DNA of 47,076 bases from Rhodospirillaceae bacterium (GTDB lineage: Bacteria; Pseudomonadota; Alphaproteobacteria; Bin65). Location: positions 1-47,076 of the forward strand of contig VXNK01000152.1 of assembly GCA_009840595.1 (NCBI GenBank), written 5' to 3'. The position numbers were made by a program, and so were the translations under genes. This document shows, piece after piece, positions 19,408-27,623 of the stretch. The first letter of the stretch is position 1, and each line of letters starts with the position of its first letter. The notes beneath the pieces are model-generated. The model searched no databases. It was given only the letters and a program-made list of their open reading frames with translations, and was not told the origin of the DNA.

Positions 19408-19856
19408 CCATGACAGACACCGACGATTTTTCCGATGACCGTGGGCCCGGCCCACTCGGCCGCTTTGTCCGCGCCTTCTACGACGCGCGCCGGGACGCGG
19501 CCCGCGCCGGCGATCCCGGCCGGCTCGAACCCTTCATCGCCGCCGACGTGCACTGGCGCGAGCCGGATGTCGGCGCGCATATGGGCTATCTGCGCGGCCG
19601 CGACGCCGTGCTCGATATGATCCGCCGGGCGCTCGCCACGACCGGCGGCACCTTCGACCTCAGCGTGACCGCCACGGTCGAGACCGGCAGCCATGTCGCC
19701 GCGCTCATCGCCTGGTCGGCGGAGAAGGACGGAGAGCGCATCGCCGGGCGCGAGCTTGCGGTCTACGAGGTGCGCGACGGCCGCATCGCCGCGGCATGGT
19801 TCCACCCGGAGAACATCGCCGACGACCGGGTCTTCTGGGGCGAAGGGCAGTCCTGA
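19404..19856 (+). CDS. NTF2/SnoaL-like protein
   Basis: A 150-residue protein with a cone-shaped NTF2-like fold. It has the typical order: FVRAFYDARRD (helix 1), LEPFIAADVHWREP, AHMGYLRGRDAVLDMI, then strands ending RELAVYEVRDGRIAAAWFHP. Members act as small isomerases, hydrolases or ligand-binding proteins; the ligand here is unknown. The first ATG (19404) overlaps the regulator stop; ATG 19410 is an alternative. Coupling to the GlxA-type regulator suggests that it takes part in the process the regulator controls. Confidence 0.82.
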   Translation: MTMTDTDDFSDDRGPGPLGRFVRAFYDARRDAARAGDPGRLEPFIAADVHWREPDVGAHMGYLRGRDAVLDMIRRALATTGGTFDLSVTATVETGSHVAALIAWSAEKDGERIAGRELAVYEVRDGRIAAAWFHPENIADDRVFWGEGQS

Positions 19857-19900
19857 GCGGCCCCGAACGGCCCTGAACCGGGCCAACCCGCCGGCCGCCT

Positions 19901-21445
19901 TCAGCGCCCCTTCACGCGCGCGAAGGCGTCCAGCGCTTTGCGCCGGGCTTCGGCGTGGCCGACGATCGGGCGCGGATAGGTTTCGCCCAGGCGCACGCCC
20001 GCGGCCCCAAGCGCGTCGGGCGGCGCGTCCCACGGCCGGTGAATCCAGCGGTCCGGCAGGCCGGCCAGCTCCGGAACGAAGCGGCGGACATAGTCGCCGC
20101 CCGGGTCGAACTTCCGGCCCTGGGTTACGGGGTTGAAGATGCGGAAATAAGGCGCGGCGTCGGCGCCGCAGCCGGCGACCCATTGCCAGTTGGCGCTGTT
20201 GTTGGCGAGGTCGGCGTCGACCAGCGTGTCCCAGAACCAGGCCGCGCCGGCCTGCCACGGGATCAGCAGATGCTTGACCAGGAAAGACGCCGTGACCATG
20301 CGCAGCCGGTTGTGCATCCAACCGGTCTGCCAGAGCTGGCGCATGCCGGCATCGACGAAGGGATAGCCGGTGCGCCCCCGCTGCCACGCGCGCAGCGCCG
20401 CCGGATTGTCCGCCCACGGAAATCCGGCGAAGCGGGGCTGCAGGGGTTCGTCCGGCAGGTCCGGGAAGTCGGCGAGCAGGTTGTAGCAGAATTCGCGCCA
20501 GCCGATTTCGGCGAGGAACTTCCGGGGGCCGTCATCGGCCGGGCCGTCGCCGAGTGCGGAGCAGGCATGGACGGCATGCCAGATCCGGCGCGGCCCGATC
20601 TCGCCGAAATGCAGGTGCGGCGACAGGTGCGAGACTGAAGCGAGGTCCGGCCGGTCGCGCTCCGCCGCATAGCCGTGCAGGCCGTTGGCCAGGAACGCCT
20701 GCAACAGCCGTTGCGCCGTCGCTTCGCCGGGCTGCCACGCGGCGCGCAGGCCGCCGGCCCAGTCCGGCGCCGTCGGCAGCAGGCCCCAGGAGTCGAGCGG
20801 TTCGCTACGCACCGGCCGGCCGGATGCCGCCGCGTCGCCGAACGCCGGTTCGGGCAGGGGCGGCGCCGGCGGGTCCGCCGCCAGGCAGGCGCGCCAGAAG
20901 GGCGTGAACACGCGATAGGGCGCGCCGCTCCCGGACAGGACGGTCCCCGGCTCGAACAGCAGCGCGGCGTTGAAATTCCGGACCGCCACCCCCACGGCGT
21001 TCAGCGCCGCTTCGATCGCGCCGTCGCGCCGGACCGCCCAGGGTTCGTAGCAGCGGTTCCAGTAGACGCCGCGCGCGCCGGTCTCGGCGATCAACTGTTC
21101 GATGACCGGTCCCGCCGCGCCCTGGCGCAGGACGAGGCGGAGGCCCCGTTCGGCAAGGCTCCGCGCCAGCGACTCCAGACTGTGATGCAGCCACCAGCGC
21201 GACGCGCCGCCCGGCGCCCACGGGCCGGCGCTTTCCCGGTCCAGAATGTAGAGCGGAATCACCGGCCGTCCGGTCGCCGCTGCGGCGGTGAGCGCGGGAT
21301 TGTCCGACAGGCGCAGGTCCTGCCGGAACCAGACGATGACCGGCGCGAGGACGCCCGCGCCGGCCCGGTCCGCAGCCGTTTCCGGCGCGTCGGCTGAGTC
21401 GCCCGCCCGGCCTGAGCGGGCGCCGATCGGGTATCCGGCAGTCAC
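19901..21445 (-). CDS. phrB: Deoxyribodipyrimidine photo-lyase
   Basis: Light-driven repair of UV-induced pyrimidine dimers. The N-terminal antenna domain opens with PVIVWFRQDLRLSDNPAL. The C-terminal FAD domain contains HLHFGEIGPRRIWH, IGWREFCYNLL, TGYPFVDAGMRQLWQTGWMH, NRLRMVTASFLVKHLL and DLANNSANWQWVAG, with the conserved Asn and Trp residues that surround FAD and the lesion. The product is about 514 residues if the GTG at 21445 is used; the family is usually 450-490, and the first ~30 residues are unlike it, so a start slightly downstream is possible. It lies 34 bases after the tandem thioredoxin-fold gene, on the same strand. Confidence 0.93.
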   Translation of the reverse strand: MTAGYPIGARSGRAGDSADAPETAADRAGAGVLAPVIVWFRQDLRLSDNPALTAAAATGRPVIPLYILDRESAGPWAPGGASRWWLHHSLESLARSLAERGLRLVLRQGAAGPVIEQLIAETGARGVYWNRCYEPWAVRRDGAIEAALNAVGVAVRNFNAALLFEPGTVLSGSGAPYRVFTPFWRACLAADPPAPPLPEPAFGDAAASGRPVRSEPLDSWGLLPTAPDWAGGLRAAWQPGEATAQRLLQAFLANGLHGYAAERDRPDLASVSHLSPHLHFGEIGPRRIWHAVHACSALGDGPADDGPRKFLAEIGWREFCYNLLADFPDLPDEPLQPRFAGFPWADNPAALRAWQRGRTGYPFVDAGMRQLWQTGWMHNRLRMVTASFLVKHLLIPWQAGAAWFWDTLVDADLANNSANWQWVAGCGADAAPYFRIFNPVTQGRKFDPGGDYVRRFVPELAGLPDRWIHRPWDAPPDALGAAGVRLGETYPRPIVGHAEARRKALDAFARVKGR

Positions 21446-21479
21446 GCTCGTGCGAAGGGGGGCTTCGGCGCGAACGGCG

Positions 21480-22112
21480 CTACGCGGCCCGCGGCGACAG
21501 CGAGCACCGGCCGCGGTCGGGGTTGGGCTCGACGTCGCGGTCGAGCAGGTCGCCGAGCATGTCGGCGCCGCCGACATAAGCGCCGTCCAGCCAGATCTGC
21601 GGCACCGTGATCGGGGTTTTCGGCCCGACGATCGGCTTGACCCGGGCCAGCATCTCGTAAAGCGCGCGGGGGTCGCGCACCACGTCGTGATAGGCATAGT
21701 CGATGCCCGCTTCGGCGAGATAGGACTTGGCGCGGACGCAGTGCGGGCAGGTTTCCTTGCCGAAAAGATGATTGCCGGCCGGCGCGCTGCGCCGGGCCCA
21801 GGCGTCGATCACGGCTTCGGTCAGCACGCCGCGGTTGAGCGCGTGGCCCTGGCTGACCAGCCGCCCCTCGACGATGACAATGGGCGCGTGCCAGCCGCCT
21901 TTCGGCAGGGGACGCCACCATTCGCTCAGCCAGTCGTGAATGTCGACGGCGACCGGAATGCCGTCGAGTTCGTGCGCCATCGTGTCCCGGATCACGTCGA
22001 GGGTCAGCGAGCACTCGCCGCACGGAATCTTGACCTTGAACGGCCCCCATGCGCCGGCCCAGCGGTACAGGGTGACGGCCACGGGAGACGCGGTCGGTTC
22101 GGTTGCAGGCAT
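21480..22112 (-). CDS. Tandem thioredoxin-fold protein with C-terminal glutaredoxin domain
   Basis: A 210-residue protein with two CxxC centres. The first half (about 10-110) has VTLYRWAGAWGPFKVKIPCG with CGEC, then GWHAPIVIVEGRLVSQGHAL, a segment that looks like the cis-Pro side of a thioredoxin fold. The second half (about 118-195) is a glutaredoxin: FGKETCPHCVRAKSYL with CPHC, then ITVPQIWLDGAYVGGADML with the cis-Pro TVP and GG motifs. The double-domain arrangement is uncommon, and the first domain is not one I can name. It is upstream of the photolyase in the same direction. A redox role is inferred; the partner is unknown. Confidence 0.8.
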   Translation of the reverse strand: MPATEPTASPVAVTLYRWAGAWGPFKVKIPCGECSLTLDVIRDTMAHELDGIPVAVDIHDWLSEWWRPLPKGGWHAPIVIVEGRLVSQGHALNRGVLTEAVIDAWARRSAPAGNHLFGKETCPHCVRAKSYLAEAGIDYAYHDVVRDPRALYEMLARVKPIVGPKTPITVPQIWLDGAYVGGADMLGDLLDRDVEPNPDRGRCSLSPRAA

Positions 22113-22406
22113 GGCCGGTACTTTCCTTCGATCGTGCCGGGGAAGCGTCTGCCCGGCCGCGAAGCCGGTTCCATTTCCTGAAGCGGTTCGCGGCGCGCCG
22201 GCGCTTGTCGTCGAACAATAGACATTCCCCGGAACCGGGGTAAACCGCCTTGCCGGCCCGCCGGCCAGAATGCGCCGGCGAAAATGCGCTGCGGCATCGG
22301 CGACCTGCCTCGATCCTGCGGTTTTCATGGCGTCGCGCCCGGTTATAGTGCGCCCGGCCCGCCGGACCAGCCCTTTCGCACCTGCCGAACGACCGGAAAA
22401 TCAGCC

Positions 22407-23291
22407 ATGACCGAAGCCGTTTCCGCCGTTGACCCCCATCCCCGCCGGTCCGTCGACCTGCTGGGCTCGACGATGCGCTACATCGATACCGGGTCGGGCG
22501 AGCCGGTCGTGCTGCTCCACGGCAACCCGACCTCGTCCTATCTGTGGCGCAACGTGATCCCGGAACTGGCCGGCACTTTCCGCTGTCTGGCGCCGGACCT
22601 CATCGGCATGGGCGAATCCGGCAGGAATCCGTCGGGCGAATATACCTTCGCCGAACACAGCAAATTCATCGACGCTTGGCTCGATGCCGTGCTGCCGGAG
22701 GGCAGGTTGCGGCTGGTCGTCCATGACTGGGGCGGCGCGCTCGGCTTCCACTGGGCGGCGCGCCACCCGGACCGGGTCGCCGGCATCGCCTATATGGAAA
22801 CGGTGGTCTGCCCGGTCAGTTGGGCCGACTGGCCGGAGCAGGCGCGCGGCATCTTCCAGGGCTTCCGCTCGCCCAAGGGCGAAGACCTGATCCTGAACCG
22901 CAACCTGTTCATCGAAGGGGTGCTGCCCCATTCGGTGATGCGCACGCTCTCGGACGCGGAGATGGACGCCTACCGCAAGCCCTTTGCCGAAGGCGGCGAG
23001 GTCCGCCGGCCGATGCTGACCTGGCCGCGCCAGATCCCCATCGACGGCGAACCGCCGGAGGTCGTCGCCGTCGTCGAGGCCTACGGCGCGGCGATGAAGG
23101 CGAGCCCGATCCCGAAGCTGTTCGTCAACGCCGACCCCGGCAGCATCCTGACCGGCCCGGCGCGCGACTTCTGCCGCAGCTGGGCCAACCAGGAGGAGGT
23201 CACCGTGAAGGGGCTGCATTTCGTGCAGGAGGATTCGCCGGCCGCAATCGGCGCGGCGTGCAGCGATTTCTTTTCCAGACATGCCGCCTGA
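22407..23291 (+). CDS. dhaA: Haloalkane dehalogenase, LinB/DhaA (HLD-II) type
   Basis: Alpha/beta hydrolase that replaces a carbon-bound halide with hydroxyl. The 294 residues follow LinB closely along their length. All five catalytic positions are visible: the nucleophile Asp in HDWGGALGF, the halide-binding Trp next to it, the halide-binding Asn in HGNPTSSYLWRN, the HLD-II type catalytic Glu in AYMETVVCP, and the His in KGLHFVQEDSP. Segments such as APDLIGMGESG, RRPMLTWPRQIPI and SPIPKLFVNADPGS are near-identical to that group. ATG 22407 gives the family length. Followed 12 bases later by an enoyl-CoA hydratase gene, probably in one transcript. Confidence 0.92.
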   Translation: MTEAVSAVDPHPRRSVDLLGSTMRYIDTGSGEPVVLLHGNPTSSYLWRNVIPELAGTFRCLAPDLIGMGESGRNPSGEYTFAEHSKFIDAWLDAVLPEGRLRLVVHDWGGALGFHWAARHPDRVAGIAYMETVVCPVSWADWPEQARGIFQGFRSPKGEDLILNRNLFIEGVLPHSVMRTLSDAEMDAYRKPFAEGGEVRRPMLTWPRQIPIDGEPPEVVAVVEAYGAAMKASPIPKLFVNADPGSILTGPARDFCRSWANQEEVTVKGLHFVQEDSPAAIGAACSDFFSRHAA

Positions 23292-23303
23292 GGAGGTGCA
23301 GGG

Positions 23304-24104
23304 ATGACCGAGAAACTTGTCGAAGTCGAAATCGCGGGCGGCGTCGCCTGGGTGACCATGAACCGGCCCAAGGCGCTGAACGCCCTGAACCGGGACATGA
23401 CCCAGGCCCTGATCGGATCGATCAACCCGCTGGAACACGACCCCGGCGTGCGCTGCGTCGTCATCCGCGGCGGCGACCATTTCATGGCCGGCGGCGACCT
23501 CAAGTCCTTCCACGCCATGCTCGGCCGGCCGCGCGCGGACAATCTGGTGGCGCTCGAGGCCTTCGTTCACGAAGTCCACAGCCTGATTATCGCCATCCGG
23601 CGCATGCCCAAGCCGGTGGTCGCGTCGGTGAGCGGCGCCTGCGCCGGCTTCGGGCTCAGCTTCATGAGCGCCGCCGACCTCGCCATCGCGGCGGACGACA
23701 GCTACTACACGCTCGCCTACACCCTGATCGGCACCAGCCCCGACGGCGGCTCGACCTATGCCCTGCCGCGGCTGGTCGGGCTGAAGAAAGCCGCGGAGCT
23801 GGCCCTGCTCGGCGACCGGTTCGACGCCGCGGCGGCGCAGGACTACGGCCTGGTCAACTGGGTGGTGCCGGCGGCCGACCTCGCGGCCGAGACGGAGAAG
23901 CTGGCGGCCCGCCTGGCGGCCGGCCCGACCGTCGCCTACGGGCGCACCAAGGCGCTGCTGCAGCGCTCGCTGGACAATCCGCTGGAGCGGCAGTTGCAGC
24001 TCGAAGCCGAGAATTTCTCGGCCTGCGCCGTCGAGCCGGATTTCGCCGAAGGCGTCACCGCCTTCGTGGAAAAGCGCCGGCCGGCCTTTACCGGCAAGGC
24101 CTGA
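23304..24104 (+). CDS. Enoyl-CoA hydratase/isomerase family protein
   Basis: A 266-residue crotonase-fold enzyme. Typical features are WVTMNRPKALNALNRDM, the oxyanion-hole segment GGDHFMAGGDLKSFHAM (near 60), SVSGACAGFGLSFMSAADL (near 108) and the active-site strand LIGTSPDGGSTYALPRLVG (near 140). The second oxyanion-hole region matches; the usual catalytic Glu position is occupied by Ser/Pro/Asp residues, so hydratase versus isomerase activity cannot be decided. A strong ribosome-binding site (GAGGTG) precedes the ATG. It lies between the haloalkane dehalogenase and a TauE-like exporter. Confidence 0.9.
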   Translation: MTEKLVEVEIAGGVAWVTMNRPKALNALNRDMTQALIGSINPLEHDPGVRCVVIRGGDHFMAGGDLKSFHAMLGRPRADNLVALEAFVHEVHSLIIAIRRMPKPVVASVSGACAGFGLSFMSAADLAIAADDSYYTLAYTLIGTSPDGGSTYALPRLVGLKKAAELALLGDRFDAAAAQDYGLVNWVVPAADLAAETEKLAARLAAGPTVAYGRTKALLQRSLDNPLERQLQLEAENFSACAVEPDFAEGVTAFVEKRRPAFTGKA

Positions 24105-24146
24105 CCCCCCGGCCTGACCTGAAGCGCAGCGGGGCGCGGGACGGCA

Positions 24147-24893
24147 GTGAGCGCAGCTTTTCTCGACGTTCCGCTCTACGGTTTCGCCGCCATGCTCCTG
24201 GCGACGCTGCTCGGCGGCGTCCTGCGCGGCTTCACCGGCGGCGCCGGGGCGGTCGTCGTCGTCATGCCGGTGCTGAGCGCCTTCGTCGGTGCGCGCGAAG
24301 CCGTGCCGGTCGGCGTCAGCCTGATGCTGCTGACCGGCATCCAGCTCGGCCCCAGGGCCATCCGCGACGCCGACCTGCGCGAGACGCTGATCCTGAGCGC
24401 CGCCTGCGCCCTGCTGATACCCGCCGGCGCCTGGCTGCTGTTCACCCTCGACGAAGACCTGATGCGCCGCGCCGTCGCCGGCATCGCCATCCTGTTCGCG
24501 GCGATCCTGCTCACGGGCTGGCGCCATACCGGGCGGCGCGGGCCCGCCGCGGCCGGTCTGGCCGGCGGGTTGAGCGGCCTGATCAGCGGCGCGGTCGGCA
24601 TGGGCGGCCCGCCGATGTTCCTCTACGTCATGTCGGGCACGGCGCCGGCCCACGTCCAGCGCGGCACGATCGCGCTGTCCAGCTCGATCACGCCGGTCGT
24701 CACCCTGATCGCGATGGCGGTCGCCGGGGCCTTCGTGCCCCGGGTCTTCTGGCTGATCGCGATACTGGCGCCGCTCTTCGTCGTCGGCACCTGGGCCGGC
24801 ACACGCTTCTTCGGCCGGGTCGACGAGGCCCTGTTCCGGCGCCTGTCGCTCGGCGCGATGATCGTCGTCTCGACGCTGGTGCTGTTTCTCTAG
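24147..24893 (+). CDS. Sulfite exporter TauE/SafE family membrane protein
   Basis: A 248-residue polytopic membrane protein of the TauE/SafE family, with about eight hydrophobic segments. The hallmark LLGGVLRGFTGGAGAVVVVM sits in the first helical region, and the second half repeats it as GLSGLISGAVGMGGPPMFLY. The family exports sulfite, sulfoacetate and similar anions. It starts with GTG at 24147, 42 bases after the enoyl-CoA hydratase. The substrate is not known; an anionic product of the upstream enzymes is one option. Confidence 0.88.
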   Translation: MSAAFLDVPLYGFAAMLLATLLGGVLRGFTGGAGAVVVVMPVLSAFVGAREAVPVGVSLMLLTGIQLGPRAIRDADLRETLILSAACALLIPAGAWLLFTLDEDLMRRAVAGIAILFAAILLTGWRHTGRRGPAAAGLAGGLSGLISGAVGMGGPPMFLYVMSGTAPAHVQRGTIALSSSITPVVTLIAMAVAGAFVPRVFWLIAILAPLFVVGTWAGTRFFGRVDEALFRRLSLGAMIVVSTLVLFL

Positions 24894-24916
24894 GCGGCTT
24901 CTTCAGGCGGCGCGCA

Positions 24917-25819
24917 TCAGCCGGGTCCGCCGGGCCGGCCCCCGATCGAGCAGGCGGCGACCCACCAGGCGGGGTGCGCCGCCGCGATGGCGCGGGCCGC
25001 CGCGGCCGCGGCGCCCTCGCTGCCGAACAGGCCGAAGCAGGTGGCGCCGCTGCCCGACATGCGCGCCAGCCGGAGGCCCGGCGCGGCACGCAAGACCGCC
25101 AGGACGTCCGCAATTTCCGGCACGCGCGCGATAGCCGGCGTTTCGAGATCGTTGCGGTTGGGTTCGGCGCGCGCCACGAGATCGCCGTTCCGATCGCCGT
25201 CCCGAAGGCCGGCAGGCGGCGAGAACCGGCCGGCGAGGGCGCCGAAGACGGCACCGGTCGGGGCCGCCGCGCCCGGATTGACCAGGACCGCCGGCGCGGC
25301 CGGCGGCGGGGGCGCCAGCGGCGTCAGCGTTTCGCCGATCCCGGTCATCCGGGCGGTCCGGCCGGCCAGGCAGACCGGTACATCGGCGCCCAGGCCGAGC
25401 GCTAGCCGGGCGAGGTCCTCCCCGCCGATTTCGGCCCGCCACAGCCGGGCGCACAGGCGGAGCGCCGCTGCCGCATCGGCGGAGCCGCCGCCGACACCCG
25501 CCGCGACCGGCAGGTTCTTTTCCAGGTGCAGCGCGGCGCCCGCCGGGACGCCGCACCGGGCGGCCAGCGCCCGCGCCGCGCGCAGGACGAGATTGTCGCC
25601 GCCGGTCTCGAGCGCCCCGGCAAACGGGCCGGAGACCGTCAGGCTCAGCGTCTCCGCCGGCGCCCCGGTCAGGCGGTCGCCGATGTCGGCGAAAGCCACC
25701 AGGCTGTCCAGCTCATGATAGCCGTCCGGCCGGCGGCCGGTCACATGGAGCCACAGGTTGATCTTGGCCGGCGCAAACGCCCCCAACGGTAATTCGGCCG
25801 GCGGATCGGGCGGCGGCAT
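24917..25819 (-). CDS. ispE: 4-diphosphocytidyl-2-C-methyl-D-erythritol kinase
   Basis: GHMP kinase that phosphorylates CDP-methylerythritol in the MEP isoprenoid pathway. The 300 residues show [20 protein letters not shown] at the start, with the catalytic Lys. The ATP-binding loop is [18 protein letters not shown] (near 100) and the third GHMP motif is [13 protein letters not shown] (near 265). ATG 25819 is chosen because it precedes the family start by about 15 residues. It is the third gene of the minus-strand run ETF-QO, TPR protein, ispE, with 28 bases to the TPR gene. A small part of the C-terminal tail (GGRPGGPG) is Gly-rich. Confidence 0.95.
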   Translation of the reverse strand: MPPPDPPAELPLGAFAPAKINLWLHVTGRRPDGYHELDSLVAFADIGDRLTGAPAETLSLTVSGPFAGALETGGDNLVLRAARALAARCGVPAGAALHLEKNLPVAAGVGGGSADAAAALRLCARLWRAEIGGEDLARLALGLGADVPVCLAGRTARMTGIGETLTPLAPPPPAAPAVLVNPGAAAPTGAVFGALAGRFSPPAGLRDGDRNGDLVARAEPNRNDLETPAIARVPEIADVLAVLRAAPGLRLARMSGSGATCFGLFGSEGAAAAAARAIAAAHPAWWVAACSIGGRPGGPG

Positions 25820-25847
25820 GGAGATGTCCGGCGTCCGGGCGCTTGCC

Positions 25848-27623
25848 TTATTGCCGCCGGATCGGCCGGAAGGGCGGCAAGCCGTTCCGCAGCCTTTCCT
25901 CGGTCTTTTCCCGCTCGGCCTCTTCGGGGCCGAGCCACAGCGCCCGGCGCCACTGGAAGCGCGCTTCGTGCCGCCGCCCGGCGCGCCAATAGGCGTCGCC
26001 CAGATGCTGATTGATGATCGGGTCGTGGGGCCGCAACTCGGTCGCCCGCTCCAGATGCCGGACGGCCGCCTCGAAATTGCCCAGGCGGTATTCGACCCAG
26101 CCGACGGAATCGACGATGTAGCCGTCGTTCGGCCGCTTGCGCACCGCCTCCTCCAGCATCCCGCGCGCGCGCTCCAACTGCTCGCCCCGGTCGACCCATG
26201 AATAGGCAAGATAGTTCAGCACATAGGGCTGACCGGGGTTGAGCTTCAGGGCGCGCAGGAAATCCCGTTCGGCGCGCGGCCACTGCCCGGAGCGCTCCAG
26301 CGCAATGCCCCGGGCGTAGAGCAGGTTCCAGTGCCGCGGCGCGATGTCGGCGATGCGTTCATACGCCCGGTCGTAGGCGGCGACCGCCTCGGCGAACGCC
26401 GAGCGGCTGCGGTGCACGTTGCCCAGGAGCCAGAGGGCGTCGAAGCGCCCGGGCATCTCGGCCGCCATCTTTTCCAGGATGGCGGACGATTCGTCGTACC
26501 GTTCCAGTTCGACCAGCGCGGCGGCGGCGGATTTGCGCGCCTCCCAGTTGTAGACGCTCCCGGATCCGATCGTCCGGAATACCGCGATGGCGTCGCGGTG
26601 GCGGCCGTCGCCGTCCAGCACGGTGCCCAGGGCGAAGGCCGACGCCGCATCGCGCGGCCGCATCCAGACGGCAAGCCGCGCCAGCGGCAGGGCCTGCTCC
26701 GGCCGGTCGGCCAGGTTGAGCGCGCTCGCCACATTGAGCAGGGCCTCGGCCGCGCCGTCGGCCGGCGAGCCGACCGGGGGCGCAACCGACGCGTCGGCCT
26801 CGTAGCGCGCCCGCAGCAGCCGCCCGGTCATCGAGTCGGGGTTGACGGCCAGAAACCGGTCGATGGTCTCGAAGCCCGCTGCCGCATCGCCGGTCCGGAA
26901 CAGGAAGTTGGACCGGGTTTCGGCCACCCGCAGCGATCCGATCGCCGGGGTTGCCGTCACCGCCGCGTAGGCTTCCGCGGCGCGTTGCGGCCGGCCGGCG
27001 ACATCCAGCAGATGGGCCCGGTGCAGCAGCCGGAACGGGCGGAACTGCACGACCTCTTCCAGGTCGCGGTGCTCGTCCAGCGCCAGGTCCGGATCCTTGT
27101 GGCGGCCGAGGGACATCCAGGCGCGGAGCAGGGGCAGCAGAAGCCGCATGACACTGTCGTGCGCGATCCGGTCGAGATGGTCCTGCGCGGCGCCGAACCG
27201 CTCCTGCTTCGCTGCGTGCAGGGCGAGCACCAGGCGGGCCATGGTCGGGCCGCCCCCGGACAGCGCGACGGTCCGCCGGGCGACGGCCGTCGCGCGCTCC
27301 ATCCGGCCCGCCAGCACATGGGAGCGCAGGGCCAGGATCAGGAACCGGAGGCGGTTGCGCGCCTCCGGGGCCGCGGTCTCGAAATAGGCCGAGGCGCGGC
27401 CGGAATCCTTGCGGCGCGAGGCGTGAAGCGCCGAAAGATAGGCGCCCCAGGCGGTGGTCGCCGCCGCCGGCGGCGCAGCGGCGGGCCGGCCTTCGGCCGC
27501 CGCCGGGGCGGCCTGCGCAACCGCGAGCGACAACGCCAGGGCCGGCAAGGCCGCCCCGAGCCCGACGGCGCGCAGCAGGCCGAGGCGCGTGCGTCCCTCA
27601 CATGTTCGGATAGTTCGGTCCAC
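25848..27623 (-). CDS. Exported tetratricopeptide-repeat protein
   Basis: A 591-residue TPR protein. The first ~45 residues form an N-terminal basic segment followed by a hydrophobic Ala/Leu stretch ending in [10 protein letters not shown], a likely signal peptide, so a periplasmic or outer-membrane-associated location is inferred. Repeats run from about residue 50 to 560. The clearest are [40 protein letters not shown] and [20 protein letters not shown]. It resembles alphaproteobacterial proteins with many TPRs found next to ispE. Its start overlaps the end of ETF-QO by 26 bases. No catalytic domain is visible; a scaffold role is likely. Confidence 0.85.
   Translation of the reverse strand: MDRTIRTCEGRTRLGLLRAVGLGAALPALALSLAVAQAAPAAAEGRPAAAPPAAATTAWGAYLSALHASRRKDSGRASAYFETAAPEARNRLRFLILALRSHVLAGRMERATAVARRTVALSGGGPTMARLVLALHAAKQERFGAAQDHLDRIAHDSVMRLLLPLLRAWMSLGRHKDPDLALDEHRDLEEVVQFRPFRLLHRAHLLDVAGRPQRAAEAYAAVTATPAIGSLRVAETRSNFLFRTGDAAAGFETIDRFLAVNPDSMTGRLLRARYEADASVAPPVGSPADGAAEALLNVASALNLADRPEQALPLARLAVWMRPRDAASAFALGTVLDGDGRHRDAIAVFRTIGSGSVYNWEARKSAAAALVELERYDESSAILEKMAAEMPGRFDALWLLGNVHRSRSAFAEAVAAYDRAYERIADIAPRHWNLLYARGIALERSGQWPRAERDFLRALKLNPGQPYVLNYLAYSWVDRGEQLERARGMLEEAVRKRPNDGYIVDSVGWVEYRLGNFEAAVRHLERATELRPHDPIINQHLGDAYWRAGRRHEARFQWRRALWLGPEEAEREKTEERLRNGLPPFRPIRRQ

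Noticed and set aside
22820..25405. 861-codon plus-strand frame spanning dehalogenase, hydratase and exporter genes
   Set aside because: An out-of-frame shadow rich in Arg and Gly over three well-supported genes.
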